DNA of 64,000 nucleotides from Pseudomonas plecoglossicida NBRC 103162 = DSM 15088. GTDB taxonomy: Bacteria > Pseudomonadota > Gammaproteobacteria > Pseudomonadales > Pseudomonadaceae. The stretch lies in the NCBI RefSeq assembly GCF_000730665.1, contig NZ_BBIV01000006.1:62001-126000 (forward strand), read 5' to 3'. Both the position numbers and the translations under genes were made by a program. Positions 26,362-37,409 of the stretch are shown here, in pieces (positions within the stretch are counted from its first letter, which is position 1; each line of letters begins with the position of its first letter). The notes beneath the pieces were generated by a model. It saw only the letters and a program-made list of their open reading frames with translations. It was not told where the DNA came from and searched no databases.

Positions 26362-27459
26362 TTAGCCCACGCGGGCAAACCAACGCCCGGCTTCATTACT
26401 TACTCGCCCTTCAAGCTCCAGCTCGGTCAATTGCGCCAGCACTTGGGCCAAAGGCAACTCGCTGCCATGCGCCAGAGCCTCGGTGGTCTGCGGCGCAGCA
26501 TGCAGCAATGCGAGCAAGGGATGCGAGGCTTTATCCACAGTGGCTGGCGGAAGGTTCTGCCAACCTTGGAGGGTTTCCAGGATCTGTTCCACGCTTTCCA
26601 CCAGCAACGCGCCGTCCCGGATCAGCTGATGGCAGCCTTTCGCTGCGTGATGGTGGATCGAGCCGGGGATGGCATAGACCTCGCGGCCCTGCTCGGCTGC
26701 CAGGCGAGCGGTGATCAAGGAACCACTGGCCAGGCTGGCCTCGACCACCAGTACCCCCAGCGACAGCCCACTGATGATGCGATTGCGCCGCGGGAAGTTG
26801 GCTGGCAGCGGCCCGGCATCCAGCGGGAATTCCGAAACCAGTGCACTACCGTTGCCGATCATGGCCTCGGCCAGGTCTCGGTGGCGCTGTGGATAAAGTT
26901 TTTGCAACCCGGTGCCCAGTACCCCGATTGTCCTCCCTTGAGCCTGCAGGGCTGCCCGATGAGCGGCACCGTCGACCCCCAGCGCCAGCCCGCTGGTGAT
27001 GGTGAACCCGGCTTGCGCGAGACAACGGGAAAATGCCCTGGCGGTGTCGATGGCGGGGGGTGAAGCACGCCTGCTGCCCACAATTGCCATCTGCGGCCGG
27101 TCGAGCAAAGTGAGGTCCCCTGCGACGAAAAGAAGGGGTGGAGGATCGTCGATTTCGGCCAGCAGGGCGGGGTAGCCGGGGCTGTCCCACATCAGTAAAT
27201 GCTGGCCCGGATGTTCTAGCCAGGCTATTGCAGCCAATGCGCCGTCGCGCACCTGGGCGCTACACCGGGCATCGATCGTTGCCTGGGGAATGCCCAGTGC
27301 ACGCCATGCGCCTGCCGGTGCACTGAGCGCCGAAGAGGCACTGCCGAACGCTTTCAGCAAAGTGTTGAAGCGACGCAAACCAGTCTCGGGCAGGCGATGC
27401 AGGCGTAATCGGGCCTCCAGTTCCGCAGGTGAACAAAGTGACGAATGGTGGGTAGGCAT
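26362..27459 (-). CDS. dprA: DNA processing protein DprA
   Basis: Loads RecA on incoming single-stranded DNA during natural transformation; the gene is also conserved in species not known to be competent. The 366-residue protein has the Rossmann-like core: [17 protein letters not shown] (about residue 122), [18 protein letters not shown] (about 150) and [25 protein letters not shown] (about 200), followed by a C-terminal winged-helix-like domain. AAGG lies nine bases before the ATG at 27459, which is therefore preferred over the ATG at 27468. DnaA-box-like 9-mers occur at 26531, 26888 and just upstream at 27505. Confidence 0.93.
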   Translation of the reverse strand: MPTHHSSLCSPAELEARLRLHRLPETGLRRFNTLLKAFGSASSALSAPAGAWRALGIPQATIDARCSAQVRDGALAAIAWLEHPGQHLLMWDSPGYPALLAEIDDPPPLLFVAGDLTLLDRPQMAIVGSRRASPPAIDTARAFSRCLAQAGFTITSGLALGVDGAAHRAALQAQGRTIGVLGTGLQKLYPQRHRDLAEAMIGNGSALVSEFPLDAGPLPANFPRRNRIISGLSLGVLVVEASLASGSLITARLAAEQGREVYAIPGSIHHHAAKGCHQLIRDGALLVESVEQILETLQGWQNLPPATVDKASHPLLALLHAAPQTTEALAHGSELPLAQVLAQLTELELEGRVSNEAGRWFARVG

Positions 27460-27665
27460 GGGGATCATCCTTGATCGAAACAGGGCCAATTACGTGGCAC
27501 AAGCTGTGGATAACTTTGTGGGTAACAGTTTGAAAAGCTGTCCATGAATTGAACGCTATCAAGCCCATAGACACCCTAGTCGAGCATGCCAGGTGCCGAA
27601 ATCGCCGATTCCCTTTATTATGTGTGCTCAGTTTTCAACCAAACGCACAGTGACTGCCTGACCTT

Positions 27666-28172
27666 ATGGCCATCTTGAACATTCTCGAATTCCCGGACCC
27701 GCGCCTGCGCACCATTGCCAAACCGGTGACGGAGTTCGACGACGCACTGCGTCAGCTGATCGACGACATGTTTGAAACCATGTACGAAGCCCCTGGCATC
27801 GGCCTGGCCGCGACCCAGGTCAACGTGCACAAGCAGGTCGTGGTCATGGACCTGAGCGAAGACCGCAGCGAGCCGCGGGTCTTCATCAACCCCTCGGTCG
27901 AAGAGCTGACCCACGACATGGGCCAGTACCAGGAAGGCTGCCTGTCGGTGCCGGGCTTCTACGAGAACGTCGACCGCCCCCTGCGCGTGCGGGTCAAGGC
28001 CCAGGACCGCGACGGCAAGCCGTTCGAACTGGAATGCGAAGGCCTGCTGGCGGTGTGCGTGCAGCACGAATTCGATCACCTGAACGGCAAGCTGTTCGTC
28101 GACTACCTGTCGCAGCTCAAGCGCGACCGGATCAAGAAGAAGCTGGAAAAGCAGCACCGCCAGCAAGCCTGA
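27666..28172 (+). CDS. def: Peptide deformylase
   Basis: Removes the formyl group from nascent N-terminal methionine. The 168-residue metalloenzyme has all three motifs: GIGLAATQV (about residue 45), EGCLSVPG (about 90, metal Cys) and QHEFDHLNG (about 133, HExxH). It heads the def-fmt-rsmB-trkA cluster, with a hairpin terminator between def and fmt that probably attenuates read-through. Confidence 0.98.
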   Translation: MAILNILEFPDPRLRTIAKPVTEFDDALRQLIDDMFETMYEAPGIGLAATQVNVHKQVVVMDLSEDRSEPRVFINPSVEELTHDMGQYQEGCLSVPGFYENVDRPLRVRVKAQDRDGKPFELECEGLLAVCVQHEFDHLNGKLFVDYLSQLKRDRIKKKLEKQHRQQA

Positions 28173-28186
28173 TCCCGACCTTCCTG

Positions 28187-28213
28187 AAGGCTTGCTCCGG
28201 CAAGCCTTTTTCT
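28187..28213 (+). terminator. Intrinsic terminator between def and fmt
   Basis: AAGGCTTGC-TCCG-GCAAGCCTT followed by a T-rich run (TTCTTTTTT). Perfect 9-bp stem, a standard rho-independent form. Because fmt follows at 28233 with no evident promoter, some read-through is expected. Confidence 0.8.
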
Positions 28214-28232
28214 TTTTTGAAGCGAGAACTCC

Positions 28233-29165
28233 ATGCGCATCGTCTTTGCAGGCACTCCAGAGTTTGCCGCCGAACACCTCAAGGCCCTGCTCGACAGCCC
28301 TTACCAGATCGTCGGCGTCTACACCCAGCCCGACCGCCCTGCCGGCCGTGGCCAGAAGCTCATGCCGAGCGCGGTCAAGGCGCTGGCCGTGGCCCATGAC
28401 ATCCCCGTGTTCCAGCCGCCAACCTTGCGCAACGCAGAGGCCCAGGCCGAACTCGCTGCGCTGAAACCGGACCTGATGGTGGTGGTCGCCTATGGCCTGA
28501 TCCTGCCCCAGGCCGTGCTGGACATCCCGCGCCTGGGCTGCATCAACAGCCATGCCTCGCTGCTGCCACGCTGGCGCGGTGCGGCGCCGATCCAGCGCGC
28601 CGTGGAAGCCGGCGATGCCGACAGCGGCGTCACCGTGATGCGCATGGAAGCTGGCCTGGACACCGGCCCGATGCTGCTCAAGGTGGTCACCCCGATCAGC
28701 GCCGATGACACCGGTGGCAGCTTGCATGACCGCCTCGCCGAGATGGGCCCGCCCGCCGTGGTGCAGGCCATCGCCGGCCTGGCCGACGGCAGCTTGCAGG
28801 GCGAGGTGCAGGACGATGCCCTGGCCACTTATGCACACAAGCTGAACAAGGACGAAGCGCGCATCGACTGGAACCGCCCGGCCGTCGAGCTTGAGCGCCT
28901 GATCCGTGCCTTCAACCCATGGCCGGTGTGCCACAGCACCCTGGACGGCGAAAGCGTCAAGGTGCTGGCTGCCAACCTGTCCACAGGCAAAGGCGCGCCC
29001 GGCGAGATCCTCTCTGCCAGCAAGGACGGCCTGGTCGTTGCCTGCGGGGAGCAGGCGCTGAGCCTGACCCGCCTGCAATTGCCAGGCGGCAAGGCGCTGA
29101 ACTTCAGTGACCTGTTCAACAGCCGCCGCGAGAAGTTCGCCAGCGGCAAGGTGCTTGGCCAATGA
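28233..29165 (+). CDS. fmt: Methionyl-tRNA formyltransferase
   Basis: Formylates initiator Met-tRNA with 10-formyl-THF. The 310-residue protein has the N-terminal catalytic domain with the Asn-His-Asp site: [19 protein letters not shown] (about residue 108) and the DTGPML segment (about 145), then a C-terminal OB-type tRNA-binding domain (about 205-300). The stop codon overlaps the rsmB start by four bases (ATGA). Confidence 0.98.
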   Translation: MRIVFAGTPEFAAEHLKALLDSPYQIVGVYTQPDRPAGRGQKLMPSAVKALAVAHDIPVFQPPTLRNAEAQAELAALKPDLMVVVAYGLILPQAVLDIPRLGCINSHASLLPRWRGAAPIQRAVEAGDADSGVTVMRMEAGLDTGPMLLKVVTPISADDTGGSLHDRLAEMGPPAVVQAIAGLADGSLQGEVQDDALATYAHKLNKDEARIDWNRPAVELERLIRAFNPWPVCHSTLDGESVKVLAANLSTGKGAPGEILSASKDGLVVACGEQALSLTRLQLPGGKALNFSDLFNSRREKFASGKVLGQ

Positions 29166-30472
29166 ACCCGCGCCTCGCCGCCGCCCGCGCGTTGGCCGCT
29201 GTACTCAGTGGCAAGGCCTCGCTGAACAGCTCGCTGCCGGCTCAGTTGGACAAGGTCGACGAGCGCGACCGTGGTCTGACCCAGGACCTGGCCTTCGGCA
29301 CCGCCCGCTGGCAGCCGCGCCTCGACCTGCTCGCCGCACAGCTGCTGCAAAAGCCCTTCAAGGCCGCCGATGCCGATGTGCAGGCACTGCTGCTGGTCGG
29401 TCTGTACCAGCTGTTCTACACACGCGTTCCAGCCCACGCCGCCATCGGCGAAACCGTCGGCTGCGCCGACAAGCTGAAGAAGCCTTGGGCCAAGGGCCTG
29501 CTCAACGCCGTGCTGCGCCGCGCCCAACGCGAAGGCGAAGCACTGCTCGCCGGCATGGAACGCGACCCGGTGGTGCGCACCGCCCACCCGCGCTGGCTGC
29601 AAAAGCAACTGAAAGCCTTCTGGCCAGAACAGTGGGAAGCGATCTGCGCCGCCAACAATGCGCACCCGCCAATGATCCTGCGGGTCAACCGCCGCCACCA
29701 CAGCCGCGATGTCTACCTGGCGCTGCTGGCCGAAGCGGGCGTCAGCGCCAGCGCCTGCCAATTCAGCCGCGACGGCATCGTTCTGACCGAGGCCTGCGAC
29801 GTGCGTGGCCTGCCGGGCTTTGCCCAAGGCTGGGTGAGCGTGCAGGACGAAGCCGCGCAGCTGTCTGCCGACCTGCTCGAACTGGCCCCCGGCCAGCGCG
29901 TGCTCGACGCCTGCTGCGCGCCGGGCGGCAAGACCTGCCACCTGCTCGAAGCCGAAGCGGGCCTGGCGCATCTGGTAGCCATCGACCTGGAAGCCAAGCG
30001 CTTGACCCGCGTGCGTGAAAACCTCGACCGCCTGCAGCTGGACGCCGAGCTGATCGCCTGCGACGCCCGCGACACCGCCAGCTGGTGGGACGGCAAGCCG
30101 TTCCAGCGCATCCTGCTCGATGCACCGTGCTCGGCCACCGGCGTGATCCGCCGCCACCCGGACATCAAGCTGACCCGCCAGGCCGACGACATTCCGGCCC
30201 TGGCTGCCCTGCAAGGCGAGCTGCTCGATGCCCTGTGGCCGACCCTGGAAGTGGGCGGCATGCTGCTGTACGCCACCTGCTCCAGCCTGCCGACCGAGAA
30301 CACCGAGGTGATCGACGCCTTCCTCGCCCGCACCCCGGGTGCGCGGGAGCTGGACCTGGCCACCGAGGCCGGCCTGCGCCAGCCTCATGGCCGCCAGTTG
30401 CTGGCCCAGGAAGGCGGCCACGACGGGTTCTACTATGCCAAGCTGATCAAGATCGCCGCCTCGCGCGGGTAA
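29162..30472 (+). CDS. rsmB: 16S rRNA (cytosine-967-C5)-methyltransferase
   Basis: The 436-residue protein has an N-terminal NusB-like RNA-binding domain (about residues 1-140) and a Rossmann methyltransferase domain. The SAM motif is [16 protein letters not shown] (about 250). Motif [19 protein letters not shown] (about 320), has the release cysteine, and motif [15 protein letters not shown] (about 370), has the nucleophile cysteine. It is translationally coupled to fmt. Confidence 0.97.
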   Translation: MNPRLAAARALAAVLSGKASLNSSLPAQLDKVDERDRGLTQDLAFGTARWQPRLDLLAAQLLQKPFKAADADVQALLLVGLYQLFYTRVPAHAAIGETVGCADKLKKPWAKGLLNAVLRRAQREGEALLAGMERDPVVRTAHPRWLQKQLKAFWPEQWEAICAANNAHPPMILRVNRRHHSRDVYLALLAEAGVSASACQFSRDGIVLTEACDVRGLPGFAQGWVSVQDEAAQLSADLLELAPGQRVLDACCAPGGKTCHLLEAEAGLAHLVAIDLEAKRLTRVRENLDRLQLDAELIACDARDTASWWDGKPFQRILLDAPCSATGVIRRHPDIKLTRQADDIPALAALQGELLDALWPTLEVGGMLLYATCSSLPTENTEVIDAFLARTPGARELDLATEAGLRQPHGRQLLAQEGGHDGFYYAKLIKIAASRG

Positions 30473-30494
30473 GCAAAACGTTAGGGAGTAGCGG

Positions 30495-31868
30495 ATGAAG
30501 ATCATCATCCTCGGCGCAGGGCAGGTGGGCGGTACGCTGGCAGAACACCTGGCGAGCGAAGCCAACGACATCACCGTGGTCGATACCGACGGCGAACGCC
30601 TGCGCGACCTCGGCGACCGTCTCGACATCCGCACCGTGCAGGGCCGTGGCTCGCTGCCCACGGTGCTGCGCCAGGCCGGTGCCGATGACGCCGACATGCT
30701 GGTGGCGGTGACCAACAGCGATGAAACCAACATGGTCGCCTGCCAGGTGGCCTACTCGCTGTTCCACACCCCGACCAAGATCGCCCGGGTGCGCGAGTCG
30801 GCCTACCTCACCCGCGAGGAGCTGTTCGACAACGACCACATTCCGGTGGACGTGCTGATCAGCCCCGAGCAGGTGGTGACCAACTACATCAAGCGCCTGA
30901 TCGAGCACCCAGGTTCGCTGCAGGTGATCGACTTCGCCGAAGGCAAGGCCCAGCTGGTGGCGGTCAAGGCGTACTACGGCGGCCCACTGGTGGGCCAGCA
31001 GCTACGCCAGATCCGCGCCCACATGCCCAATGTCGATACCCGCGTGGCGGCGATCTTCCGTCGCGACCGGCCGATCACCCCGCGTGGCGACACGGTCATC
31101 GAAGCGGATGACGAAGTGTTCTTCATTGCCGCGCGCAAGGACATCCGCGCCGTGATGGGCGAGCTGCGCCGCATCGACGAGACTAACAAGCGCGTGGTCA
31201 TCGCCGGCGGTGGGCAGATCGGCGAGCGCCTGGCCGAGGCCATCGAAAGCCGCTACCAGGTGAAGATCATCGAGATGAGCCCGGCACGTTGCCGCCACCT
31301 CTCCGATACCCTGGAAAGCACCGTGGTGCTGCAGGGCAGCGCCTCGGACAAGGACCTGATGCTCGAAGAGAACATCGCCGATGCCGACATCTTCCTGGCC
31401 CTGACCAACGACGACGAGGCCAACATCATGTCGTCGCTGCTGGCCAAGCGCCTGGGCGCGCGCAAGGTGATGACCATCATCAACAACCCGGCGTATGTCG
31501 ACCTGGTGCAAGGGGGCGACATCGATATCGCCATCAGCCCGCAGCTGGCCACCATCGGTACCTTGCTGGCGCATGTGCGCCGGGGCGATATCGTCAGCGT
31601 GCACTCGCTGCGCCGCGGTGCGGCGGAGGCCATCGAGGCGGTGGCGCACGGTGACGCGAAGTCGAGCAAGGTGGTCGGCAAGGCCATCGAAGACATCGCC
31701 CTGCCGCCCGGTACCACCATCGGCGCGATCATCCGTGATGAACAAGTGCTGATTGCCCATGACGACACGGTGATCGAGACGGGCGACCATGTGATCCTGT
31801 TCGTTGTGGATAAAAAGCAGATCCGCGATGTGGAGAAGCTGTTCCACGTCGGCTTGACCTTCTTCTGA
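30495..31868 (+). CDS. trkA: Trk system potassium uptake protein TrkA
   Basis: Peripheral NAD-binding regulator of the TrkH/G potassium channel. The 457-residue protein is two tandem RCK units: each has a Rossmann loop ([16 protein letters not shown] at residue 4, [16 protein letters not shown] at about 236) and a TrkA_C domain (about 145-225 and 375-455). It follows rsmB by 22 bp in the conserved def-fmt-rsmB-trkA order. The trkH partner is not in the window. Confidence 0.97.
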   Translation: MKIIILGAGQVGGTLAEHLASEANDITVVDTDGERLRDLGDRLDIRTVQGRGSLPTVLRQAGADDADMLVAVTNSDETNMVACQVAYSLFHTPTKIARVRESAYLTREELFDNDHIPVDVLISPEQVVTNYIKRLIEHPGSLQVIDFAEGKAQLVAVKAYYGGPLVGQQLRQIRAHMPNVDTRVAAIFRRDRPITPRGDTVIEADDEVFFIAARKDIRAVMGELRRIDETNKRVVIAGGGQIGERLAEAIESRYQVKIIEMSPARCRHLSDTLESTVVLQGSASDKDLMLEENIADADIFLALTNDDEANIMSSLLAKRLGARKVMTIINNPAYVDLVQGGDIDIAISPQLATIGTLLAHVRRGDIVSVHSLRRGAAEAIEAVAHGDAKSSKVVGKAIEDIALPPGTTIGAIIRDEQVLIAHDDTVIETGDHVILFVVDKKQIRDVEKLFHVGLTFF

Positions 31869-31879
31869 GGAGAAACGGC

Positions 31880-32188
31880 ATGCGCGAGTCGCTGGAAAAG
31901 ATGCTGGCCAAGGGTGTGGATAACCCGCTGCTGCGGTTTGGCCTGGGCAAGGCCTGGCTCGATGAGGGCAACGGGGCCGAGGCGGCGGTGCACCTGGCGC
32001 GCTGTGTGGAGCAGGACCCGAAGTATTCGGCGGCATGGAAGCTGCTGGGCAAGGCCTATCAGTTGCTGGGGGATTTGCCGGCGGCGCGCAAGGCCTGGGA
32101 AGACGGGATCGTGGCGGCGCAGGCCCATGGGGACAAGCAGGCCGAGAAGGAAATGGCGGTGTTCCTCAAGAAGCTGAACAAGATCTGA
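31880..32188 (+). CDS. TPR-repeat protein
   Basis: Product of 102 residues containing about two tetratricopeptide-like helix pairs (NPLLRFGLGKAWLDEG and SAAWKLLGKAYQLLGD, with the typical Trp, Leu, Gly, Ala positions). GAGGAG lies just before the ATG at 31880. It follows trkA by 11 bp and is probably in the same transcript. Its partner is unknown. The three-hairpin repeat at 32196-32250 follows. Confidence 0.85.
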   Translation: MRESLEKMLAKGVDNPLLRFGLGKAWLDEGNGAEAAVHLARCVEQDPKYSAAWKLLGKAYQLLGDLPAARKAWEDGIVAAQAHGDKQAEKEMAVFLKKLNKI

Positions 32189-32195
32189 GATCTTG

Positions 32196-32250
32196 GGGCT
32201 GCTTTGCAGCCCATCGCTGGCTTGCCAGCGAAAGGGGCGCAAAGCGCCCC
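32196..32250. repeat. Three contiguous hairpins between convergent genes (second copy)
   Basis: GGGCTGC-TTT-GCAGCCC (32196-32212), ATCGCTGG-CTTG-CCAGCGAA (32213-32232) and GGGGCGC-AAA-GCGCCCC (32234-32250). Compared with the copy at 10931-10984, several bases differ but in compensating pairs, so the folding and not the sequence is kept. It lies between the stop codons of convergent genes, as the first copy does. Confidence 0.75.
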
Positions 32251-32257
32251 CAAACTC

Positions 32258-33145
32258 TCAATACCAGCGCGCTTCTCCAGCCGGCCGCTTCTTGAAGCGC
32301 TTCATGCTCCACATGTACTGGCTCGGGTACTCACGCACATACCGCTCGACCACCTTGCTCATGGCAGTCGCCGAGACCGTGACATCCTCGCTGTACATCT
32401 CCTCCGGCGCCGCTTCCAGGAACACCTTGAAGCCCGATCCATCCGGCAGCCGCAGGGCATGCAGGAACACCCCCACCGCCTTGCCACCGGCCAGCATGTT
32501 CGGCACGAACTTGCTGGTCAGCGCCTGGGTCCCCAGGAACGGCACGAACACCCCGGCAGACTCGGCCGGCTCCGGGTCGGCGGGAATACCCACCTGCCCA
32601 CCCCGGCGCACTTCCTTGATCACGCTGAGGATGCCTTCCTTGGTCGAAGGCGCCACGCGGTTGCCCATCTGCACACGCTGCTCGCGCAACAGGTCATCCA
32701 CCGCCTTCAGCTTCGGTGGGCGGTAGAAGATGATCGGTTTGCACTGGCTGCAATAGAAGTGGTTGAGCACTTCCCAGTTGCCCAGGTGGCTGGTGATGCC
32801 GACCACGCCCTTGCCCGAGGCCAGAGCCTGCTCCAGCACTTCCAGGCCGTGCACTTCCTTGACCAGCTCCAGCGAACGCTGCGGCGGCCAGATCCAGGCA
32901 CAGGCACTTTCGGTGAAGGACTTGCCGATGTCTTTCAGCGCACGGCCGACCAGTTGTTCACGCTCGGCCGGGTCCATCTCCGGGAAGCACTTGGCCAGGT
33001 TGATCCGCACGACATTGCGCGACCCATTGGGGATCTTCCACATCAACCAGCCGATACCGGCGCCAACGCGCTGCACAGCGCCCCAGGGCAGCTTGGCAAA
33101 CAGGCGCAGCACCCCGACCATCAGGGCGCCCTTGAACTTTTCCAC
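32258..33145 (-). CDS. Lipid A biosynthesis lauroyl-type acyltransferase (LpxL/HtrB family)
   Basis: Adds a secondary acyl chain to lipid A on the inner face of the cytoplasmic membrane. The 295-residue protein has an N-terminal hydrophobic segment, the catalytic box SHLGNWE (His-x4-Glu, about residue 127), the FYRPPKLKAVDDLL block (about 145) and the GIPADPEPAESAGVFVPFLG block (about 195). The start is GTG at 33145, supported by AAGGAA upstream. Whether it is LpxL or a paralogue with other chain preference cannot be told. Confidence 0.9.
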   Translation of the reverse strand: MEKFKGALMVGVLRLFAKLPWGAVQRVGAGIGWLMWKIPNGSRNVVRINLAKCFPEMDPAEREQLVGRALKDIGKSFTESACAWIWPPQRSLELVKEVHGLEVLEQALASGKGVVGITSHLGNWEVLNHFYCSQCKPIIFYRPPKLKAVDDLLREQRVQMGNRVAPSTKEGILSVIKEVRRGGQVGIPADPEPAESAGVFVPFLGTQALTSKFVPNMLAGGKAVGVFLHALRLPDGSGFKVFLEAAPEEMYSEDVTVSATAMSKVVERYVREYPSQYMWSMKRFKKRPAGEARWY

Positions 33146-33186
33146 AGGCGAATTCCTTATTTCAGCGAGGCGCGCATTGTAACCCC

Positions 33187-33738
33187 TCAGCGCAGCAACG
33201 CGGCGTAGCGATCGCAATCGGTGGTGTGGTCCATGACCATGCCGGTGGCCTGCATGAACGCGTAGCAGATGGTCGGGCCGACGAAGGTGAAGCCGGCTTT
33301 CTGCAGGGCCTTGCTCATCGCCTTGGCCTCGTCGGTGACGGCAGGTACTTCGCCGCGGGCCTTGAAGTGATTGATCTTCGGCTCGCCGCCGACGAACGAC
33401 CACAGCCATCGGGCAGGGTTATCCACAGCCAGCCAGGCCTGCGCATTGCGCCGCACGGCCTTGAGCTTGAGGCGGTTGCGGATGATGCCGGCATCGAGCA
33501 TCAGCTCCTCGATCCGTTCGTCGCTCATCTGCGCCAGTTTGTGCGGGTCGAAGCCGTGCAGCACCTGGCGATAGCGCTCGCGTTTGCGCAGCACGGTGAT
33601 CCACGACAACCCCGCCTGGAACCCTTCGAGCAAAAGCATCTCGAAGAGCAACGCCGGGTCACGCTGTGGCGTTCCCCATTCCTGGTCGTGGTAGGCCTGG
33701 TACAACGGATCGTCGGTACACCAAAAGCAGCGTGGCAT
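33187..33738 (-). CDS. tag: DNA-3-methyladenine glycosylase I
   Basis: Base-excision enzyme removing 3-methyladenine. The 183-residue protein has the N-terminal zinc-site sequence RCFWCTDDPLYQAYHDQEWG, the LLLEGFQAGLSWITVLRKRE block with the catalytic Glu (about residue 38), and the C-terminal GPTICYAFMQATGMVMDHTTDC with the remaining zinc ligands. The ATG at 33738 starts 84 bp from glyQ on the other strand, giving a divergent promoter region. Confidence 0.97.
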   Translation of the reverse strand: MPRCFWCTDDPLYQAYHDQEWGTPQRDPALLFEMLLLEGFQAGLSWITVLRKRERYRQVLHGFDPHKLAQMSDERIEELMLDAGIIRNRLKLKAVRRNAQAWLAVDNPARWLWSFVGGEPKINHFKARGEVPAVTDEAKAMSKALQKAGFTFVGPTICYAFMQATGMVMDHTTDCDRYAALLR

Positions 33739-33821
33739 AAGGCTCCAATGAGTAGAGGGCGAGGCGAATCAGGTTATACTCCCGCTCTTTACATCCGCAT
33801 CCCCAGATACAGGTGAATTTC

Positions 33822-34769
33822 GTGAGCCAGCCTACGCCAGCCGTGCGTACCTTCCAAGACCTGATCCTCGCCCTGCAGAACTACTGGGCAGCTCAAGGTT
33901 GTGTGGTGCTTCAGCCCTACGATATGGAAGTAGGCGCCGGCACTTTCCATACCGCCACTTTCCTGCGCGCAGTCGGCCCAGAGACCTGGAACGCCGCCTA
34001 CGTGCAGCCCAGCCGTCGCCCTGCCGACGGGCGGTATGGCGAAAACCCCAACCGCCTGCAGCACTACTACCAGTTCCAGGTGGTGCTCAAGCCAAACCCG
34101 GCCAACTTCCAGGAGCTGTACCTCGGCTCGCTGAAGGCCATCGGCCTGGATCCGCTGGTCCACGATATCCGTTTCGTCGAAGACAACTGGGAATCGCCGA
34201 CCCTGGGCGCCTGGGGCCTGGGCTGGGAAATCTGGCTCAACGGCATGGAAGTGACCCAGTTCACCTACTTCCAGCAAGTCGGCGGCATCGAGTGCTACCC
34301 GGTCACCGGTGAGATCACCTATGGCCTGGAGCGCCTGGCCATGTACATCCAGGGCGTCGATTCGGTGTACGACCTGGTCTGGGCCGACGGCCCGTTCGGC
34401 AAGGTCACCTACGGCGACGTGTTCCACCAGAACGAGGTGGAGCAGTCGACCTACAACTTCGAGCACGCCAACGTCGACAAGCTGTTCGAACTGTTCGACT
34501 TCTACGAAAGCGAAGCGAACCGCCTGATCAAGCTGGACCTGCCGCTGCCGACCTATGAAATGGTGTTGAAGGCTTCCCACACCTTCAACCTGCTGGACGC
34601 CCGCCGCGCCATCTCGGTGACCGAGCGCCAGCGTTACATCCTGCGCGTACGCACCCTGGCCCGGGACGTGGCGCAAAGCTATCTGCAAGCCCGCGCACGC
34701 CTGGGCTTCCCGATGGCCACCCCTGAACTGCGTGACGAAGTGTTGGCGAAGCTGGAGGCTGCACAATGA
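33822..34769 (+). CDS. glyQ: Glycyl-tRNA synthetase alpha subunit
   Basis: Catalytic subunit of the heterotetrameric glycyl-tRNA synthetase. The 315-residue protein is class II: motif 2 in [26 protein letters not shown] (about residue 60) and motif 3 in [12 protein letters not shown] (about 165). It opens with [18 protein letters not shown], so the start is set at GTG 33822 with AGGTGA upstream; another GTG at 33813 is possible. A -10-like TTATACT lies about 50 bp upstream. It overlaps glyS by four bases. Confidence 0.97.
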   Translation: MSQPTPAVRTFQDLILALQNYWAAQGCVVLQPYDMEVGAGTFHTATFLRAVGPETWNAAYVQPSRRPADGRYGENPNRLQHYYQFQVVLKPNPANFQELYLGSLKAIGLDPLVHDIRFVEDNWESPTLGAWGLGWEIWLNGMEVTQFTYFQQVGGIECYPVTGEITYGLERLAMYIQGVDSVYDLVWADGPFGKVTYGDVFHQNEVEQSTYNFEHANVDKLFELFDFYESEANRLIKLDLPLPTYEMVLKASHTFNLLDARRAISVTERQRYILRVRTLARDVAQSYLQARARLGFPMATPELRDEVLAKLEAAQ

Positions 34770-36817
34770 GTGCTCAAGATTTCCTGGTTGAACTGGGCAC
34801 CGAAGAGCTGCCACCCAAGGCCCTTGCTACCCTCGGCGACGCCTTCCTGGCCGGTATCGAGAGGGGCCTGCAGGCCGCAGGCCTGAACTACACCGGCAAG
34901 CAGGTGTACGCCGCACCGCGTCGCCTGGCCGTGCTGATCCGCCAGCTCGACGTGCAGCAGCCGGACCGCAGCATCAATATCGACGGCCCGCCCATGCAGG
35001 CTGCCTTCAAGGACGGCGAGCCAACCCAGGCCGCCCTGGGCTTTGCCAAGAAATGCGGCGTAGAGCTGTCGGAAATCGACCAGAGCGGCGCCAAGCTGCG
35101 CTTCTCCCAGCACATTCCGGGCAAGGCCACCGCGAGCCTGCTGCCGACCATCGTCGAAGATTCGCTCAACGACCTGCCGATCCCCAAGCGCATGCGCTGG
35201 GCGGCCAGCCGTGAAGAGTTCGTGCGCCCGACCCAGTGGCTGGTGATGCTGCTCGGCGACCAAGTGGTCGACTGCACCATCCTGTCGCAGCAGGCCGGCC
35301 GTGAATCCCGTGGCCACCGTTTCCACCACCCGGAAAACGTGGTCATCACCACCCCGGCCAACTATGTCGAAGACCTGCGCAAAGCCTACGTGCTGGCCGA
35401 CTTCGCCGAGCGCCGCGAGCTGATCAGCAAGCGTACTGCCGAACTTGCCCTACAGCAGGAAGGCACTGCCATCGTGCCAGCGGCGCTGCTGGACGAAGTG
35501 ACCGCGCTGGTCGAGTGGCCGGTGCCGCTGGTGTGCTCGTTCGAGGAGCGTTTCCTCGACGTGCCGCAGGAAGCCCTGATCACCACCATGCAGGACAACC
35601 AGAAGTACTTCTGCCTGCTGGACAGCGAAGGCAAGCTGCTGCCGCGCTTCATCACCGTGGCCAACGTCGAGAGCCGTGACCCCAAGCAGATCGTGCAGGG
35701 TAACGAGAAGGTCGTGCGCCCACGCCTGACCGACGCCGAGTTCTTCTTCAAGCAAGACAAGAAGCAGCCGCTGGAAACCTTCAACGAGCGCCTGAAGAAC
35801 GTGGTGTTCCAGGCTCAGCTGGGCACCGTCTACGACAAGGCCGAGCGCGTTTCCAGGCTGGCTGCCTTCATCGCCCCGCTGATCGGCGGCGACGCCCAGC
35901 GCGCTGGCCGTGCAGGCCTGCTGTCGAAGTGCGACCTGGCCACCGAGATGGTCGGCGAGTTCCCTGAAATGCAGGGTGTTGCCGGTTACTACTACGCGCT
36001 CAACGATGGCGAGCCGCAAGACGTCGCCCTGGCCCTGAACGAGCAGTACATGCCGCGCGGTGCTGGCGCCGAGCTGCCGCAGACCCTTACCGGTGCGGCC
36101 GTGGCCATCGCCGACAAGCTCGACACCCTGGTCGGCATCTTCGGCATCGGCATGCTGCCCACCGGCAGCAAGGACCCGTACGCCCTGCGCCGTGCCGCCC
36201 TGGGCGTGCTGCGCATCCTCATCGAGAAGCAGCTGGACCTGGACCTGACCACTGCGGTCGAGTTCGCGGTCAAGCAGTTTGGCGCCAAGGTCAAGGCCGC
36301 CGGCCTGTCCGAGCAGGTGCTGGAATTCGTCTTCGACCGCCTGCGCGCGCGCTACGAAGACGAAGGCATCGACGTCGCCACCTACCTGTCGGTACGCGCC
36401 CTGAAGCCGGGCTCGGCCCTGGACTTCGACCAGCGCGTGCAGGCCGTGCAGGCCTTCCGCAAGCTGCCGGAAGCCGAAGCCCTGGCCGCGGTGAACAAGC
36501 GCGTGTCGAACCTGCTGAGCAAGGCCGAAGGCGCCATCGCCGACCAGGTCGAGCCGAAGTACTTCGACAACGCCAACGAGTTCTCTCTGTACTCGGCCAT
36601 CCAGCAGGCCGACCAGGCCGTGCAACCGATGGCTGCCGCACGCCAGTACAGCGAGTCGCTGGCGCGCCTGGCCGCCCTGCGTGACCCGGTCGATGCCTTC
36701 TTCGAGGCAGTGATGGTCAATGCCGAGGATGCCAAGGTACGTGCCAACCGTTATGCCCTGCTCAGCCGCCTGCGCGGCCTGTTCCTGGGCGTTGCCGACA
36801 TTTCGCTGCTGGGGTAA
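34766..36817 (+). CDS. glyS: Glycyl-tRNA synthetase beta subunit
   Basis: The tRNA-binding subunit of the bacterial alpha2-beta2 enzyme. The 683-residue protein begins [20 protein letters not shown], the standard N-terminus, and ends in a DALR anticodon-binding-like domain (about 580-683). It is translationally coupled to glyQ by a four-base overlap. gmhB begins three bases after its stop codon, so both are in one transcript. Confidence 0.97.
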   Translation: MSAQDFLVELGTEELPPKALATLGDAFLAGIERGLQAAGLNYTGKQVYAAPRRLAVLIRQLDVQQPDRSINIDGPPMQAAFKDGEPTQAALGFAKKCGVELSEIDQSGAKLRFSQHIPGKATASLLPTIVEDSLNDLPIPKRMRWAASREEFVRPTQWLVMLLGDQVVDCTILSQQAGRESRGHRFHHPENVVITTPANYVEDLRKAYVLADFAERRELISKRTAELALQQEGTAIVPAALLDEVTALVEWPVPLVCSFEERFLDVPQEALITTMQDNQKYFCLLDSEGKLLPRFITVANVESRDPKQIVQGNEKVVRPRLTDAEFFFKQDKKQPLETFNERLKNVVFQAQLGTVYDKAERVSRLAAFIAPLIGGDAQRAGRAGLLSKCDLATEMVGEFPEMQGVAGYYYALNDGEPQDVALALNEQYMPRGAGAELPQTLTGAAVAIADKLDTLVGIFGIGMLPTGSKDPYALRRAALGVLRILIEKQLDLDLTTAVEFAVKQFGAKVKAAGLSEQVLEFVFDRLRARYEDEGIDVATYLSVRALKPGSALDFDQRVQAVQAFRKLPEAEALAAVNKRVSNLLSKAEGAIADQVEPKYFDNANEFSLYSAIQQADQAVQPMAAARQYSESLARLAALRDPVDAFFEAVMVNAEDAKVRANRYALLSRLRGLFLGVADISLLG

Positions 36818-36820
36818 GCC

Positions 36821-37348
36821 TTGAAACTGCTGATTCTCGATCGTGACGGGGTGATCAACCAGGACTCCGACGCCTATATCAAGTCGCTGGAGGAGTGGAT
36901 CCCGATACCCGGCTCGGTCGAGGCCATCGCGCAGTTGAGCAAGGCGGGCTGGACGGTGGCCGTGGCCACCAACCAGTCCGGCATTGCCCGTGGCTACTAC
37001 TCGCTGGCAACGCTCGAGGCCATGCATGCGCGCTTGCGTGCACTGGTGGCAGAGCAGGGCGGCGAGGTGGGCCACATCGTGTATTGCCCGCACGGGCCGG
37101 ACGAAGGCTGCGCTTGCCGCAAGCCCAAGCCAGGCATGCTGCGGGCGATTGCCGAGCATTACCAGGCGGACCTTCGCGGCGTCTGGTTCATCGGCGACAG
37201 TTCAGGTGACCTGCAAGCCGCCTTGGCCGTCGATGCACAACCGGTGCTGGTGAAAACCGGCAAGGGTGAGCGGACCCTGCAAAAGGGCGTCCCTGAAACT
37301 ACACTGATTTTCGACGATCTGGCAGCTATCGCCAGAGAACTAATTTAA
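36821..37348 (+). CDS. gmhB: D-glycero-beta-D-manno-heptose-1,7-bisphosphate 7-phosphatase
   Basis: Dephosphorylates heptose bisphosphate in the synthesis of LPS inner-core heptose. The 175-residue HAD enzyme starts KLLILDRDGVINQDS with the Asp-x-Asp nucleophile pair and has the small zinc loop CPHGPDEGCACRKPKPGM (about residue 90). The last HAD motif is FIGDSSGDLQAA. The only fitting start is TTG at 36821, preceded by GGGGTAAG. It directly follows glyS and precedes plsC in the known Pseudomonas order. Confidence 0.95.
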   Translation: MKLLILDRDGVINQDSDAYIKSLEEWIPIPGSVEAIAQLSKAGWTVAVATNQSGIARGYYSLATLEAMHARLRALVAEQGGEVGHIVYCPHGPDEGCACRKPKPGMLRAIAEHYQADLRGVWFIGDSSGDLQAALAVDAQPVLVKTGKGERTLQKGVPETTLIFDDLAAIARELI

Positions 37349-37350
37349 AC

Positions 37351-37373
37351 AATGCGCCTTCGGGCGCATTTTT
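37351..37373 (+). terminator. Intrinsic terminator after gmhB
   Basis: AATGCGCC-TTC-GGGCGCATT followed by TTT. A perfect stem with a TTC loop and short T-run two bases after the gmhB stop codon. The acyltransferase gene begins 36 bp later. Confidence 0.85.
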
Positions 37374-37409
37374 CTCAGGCGGGCATGCCCCGCAACGGTA
37401 CTTGCCACT

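Noticed and set aside
28829..30733. 634-codon minus-strand frame antisense to fmt, rsmB and trkA
   Set aside because: Three certain core genes occupy the other strand; the frame has low-complexity Gly/Ala/Gln composition and no motif.
33146..33409. N-terminal extension of the LpxL-like frame
   Set aside because: The extra residues lie over the 3' end of tag in another frame. The GTG at 33145 with AAGGAA upstream gives the family N-terminus.
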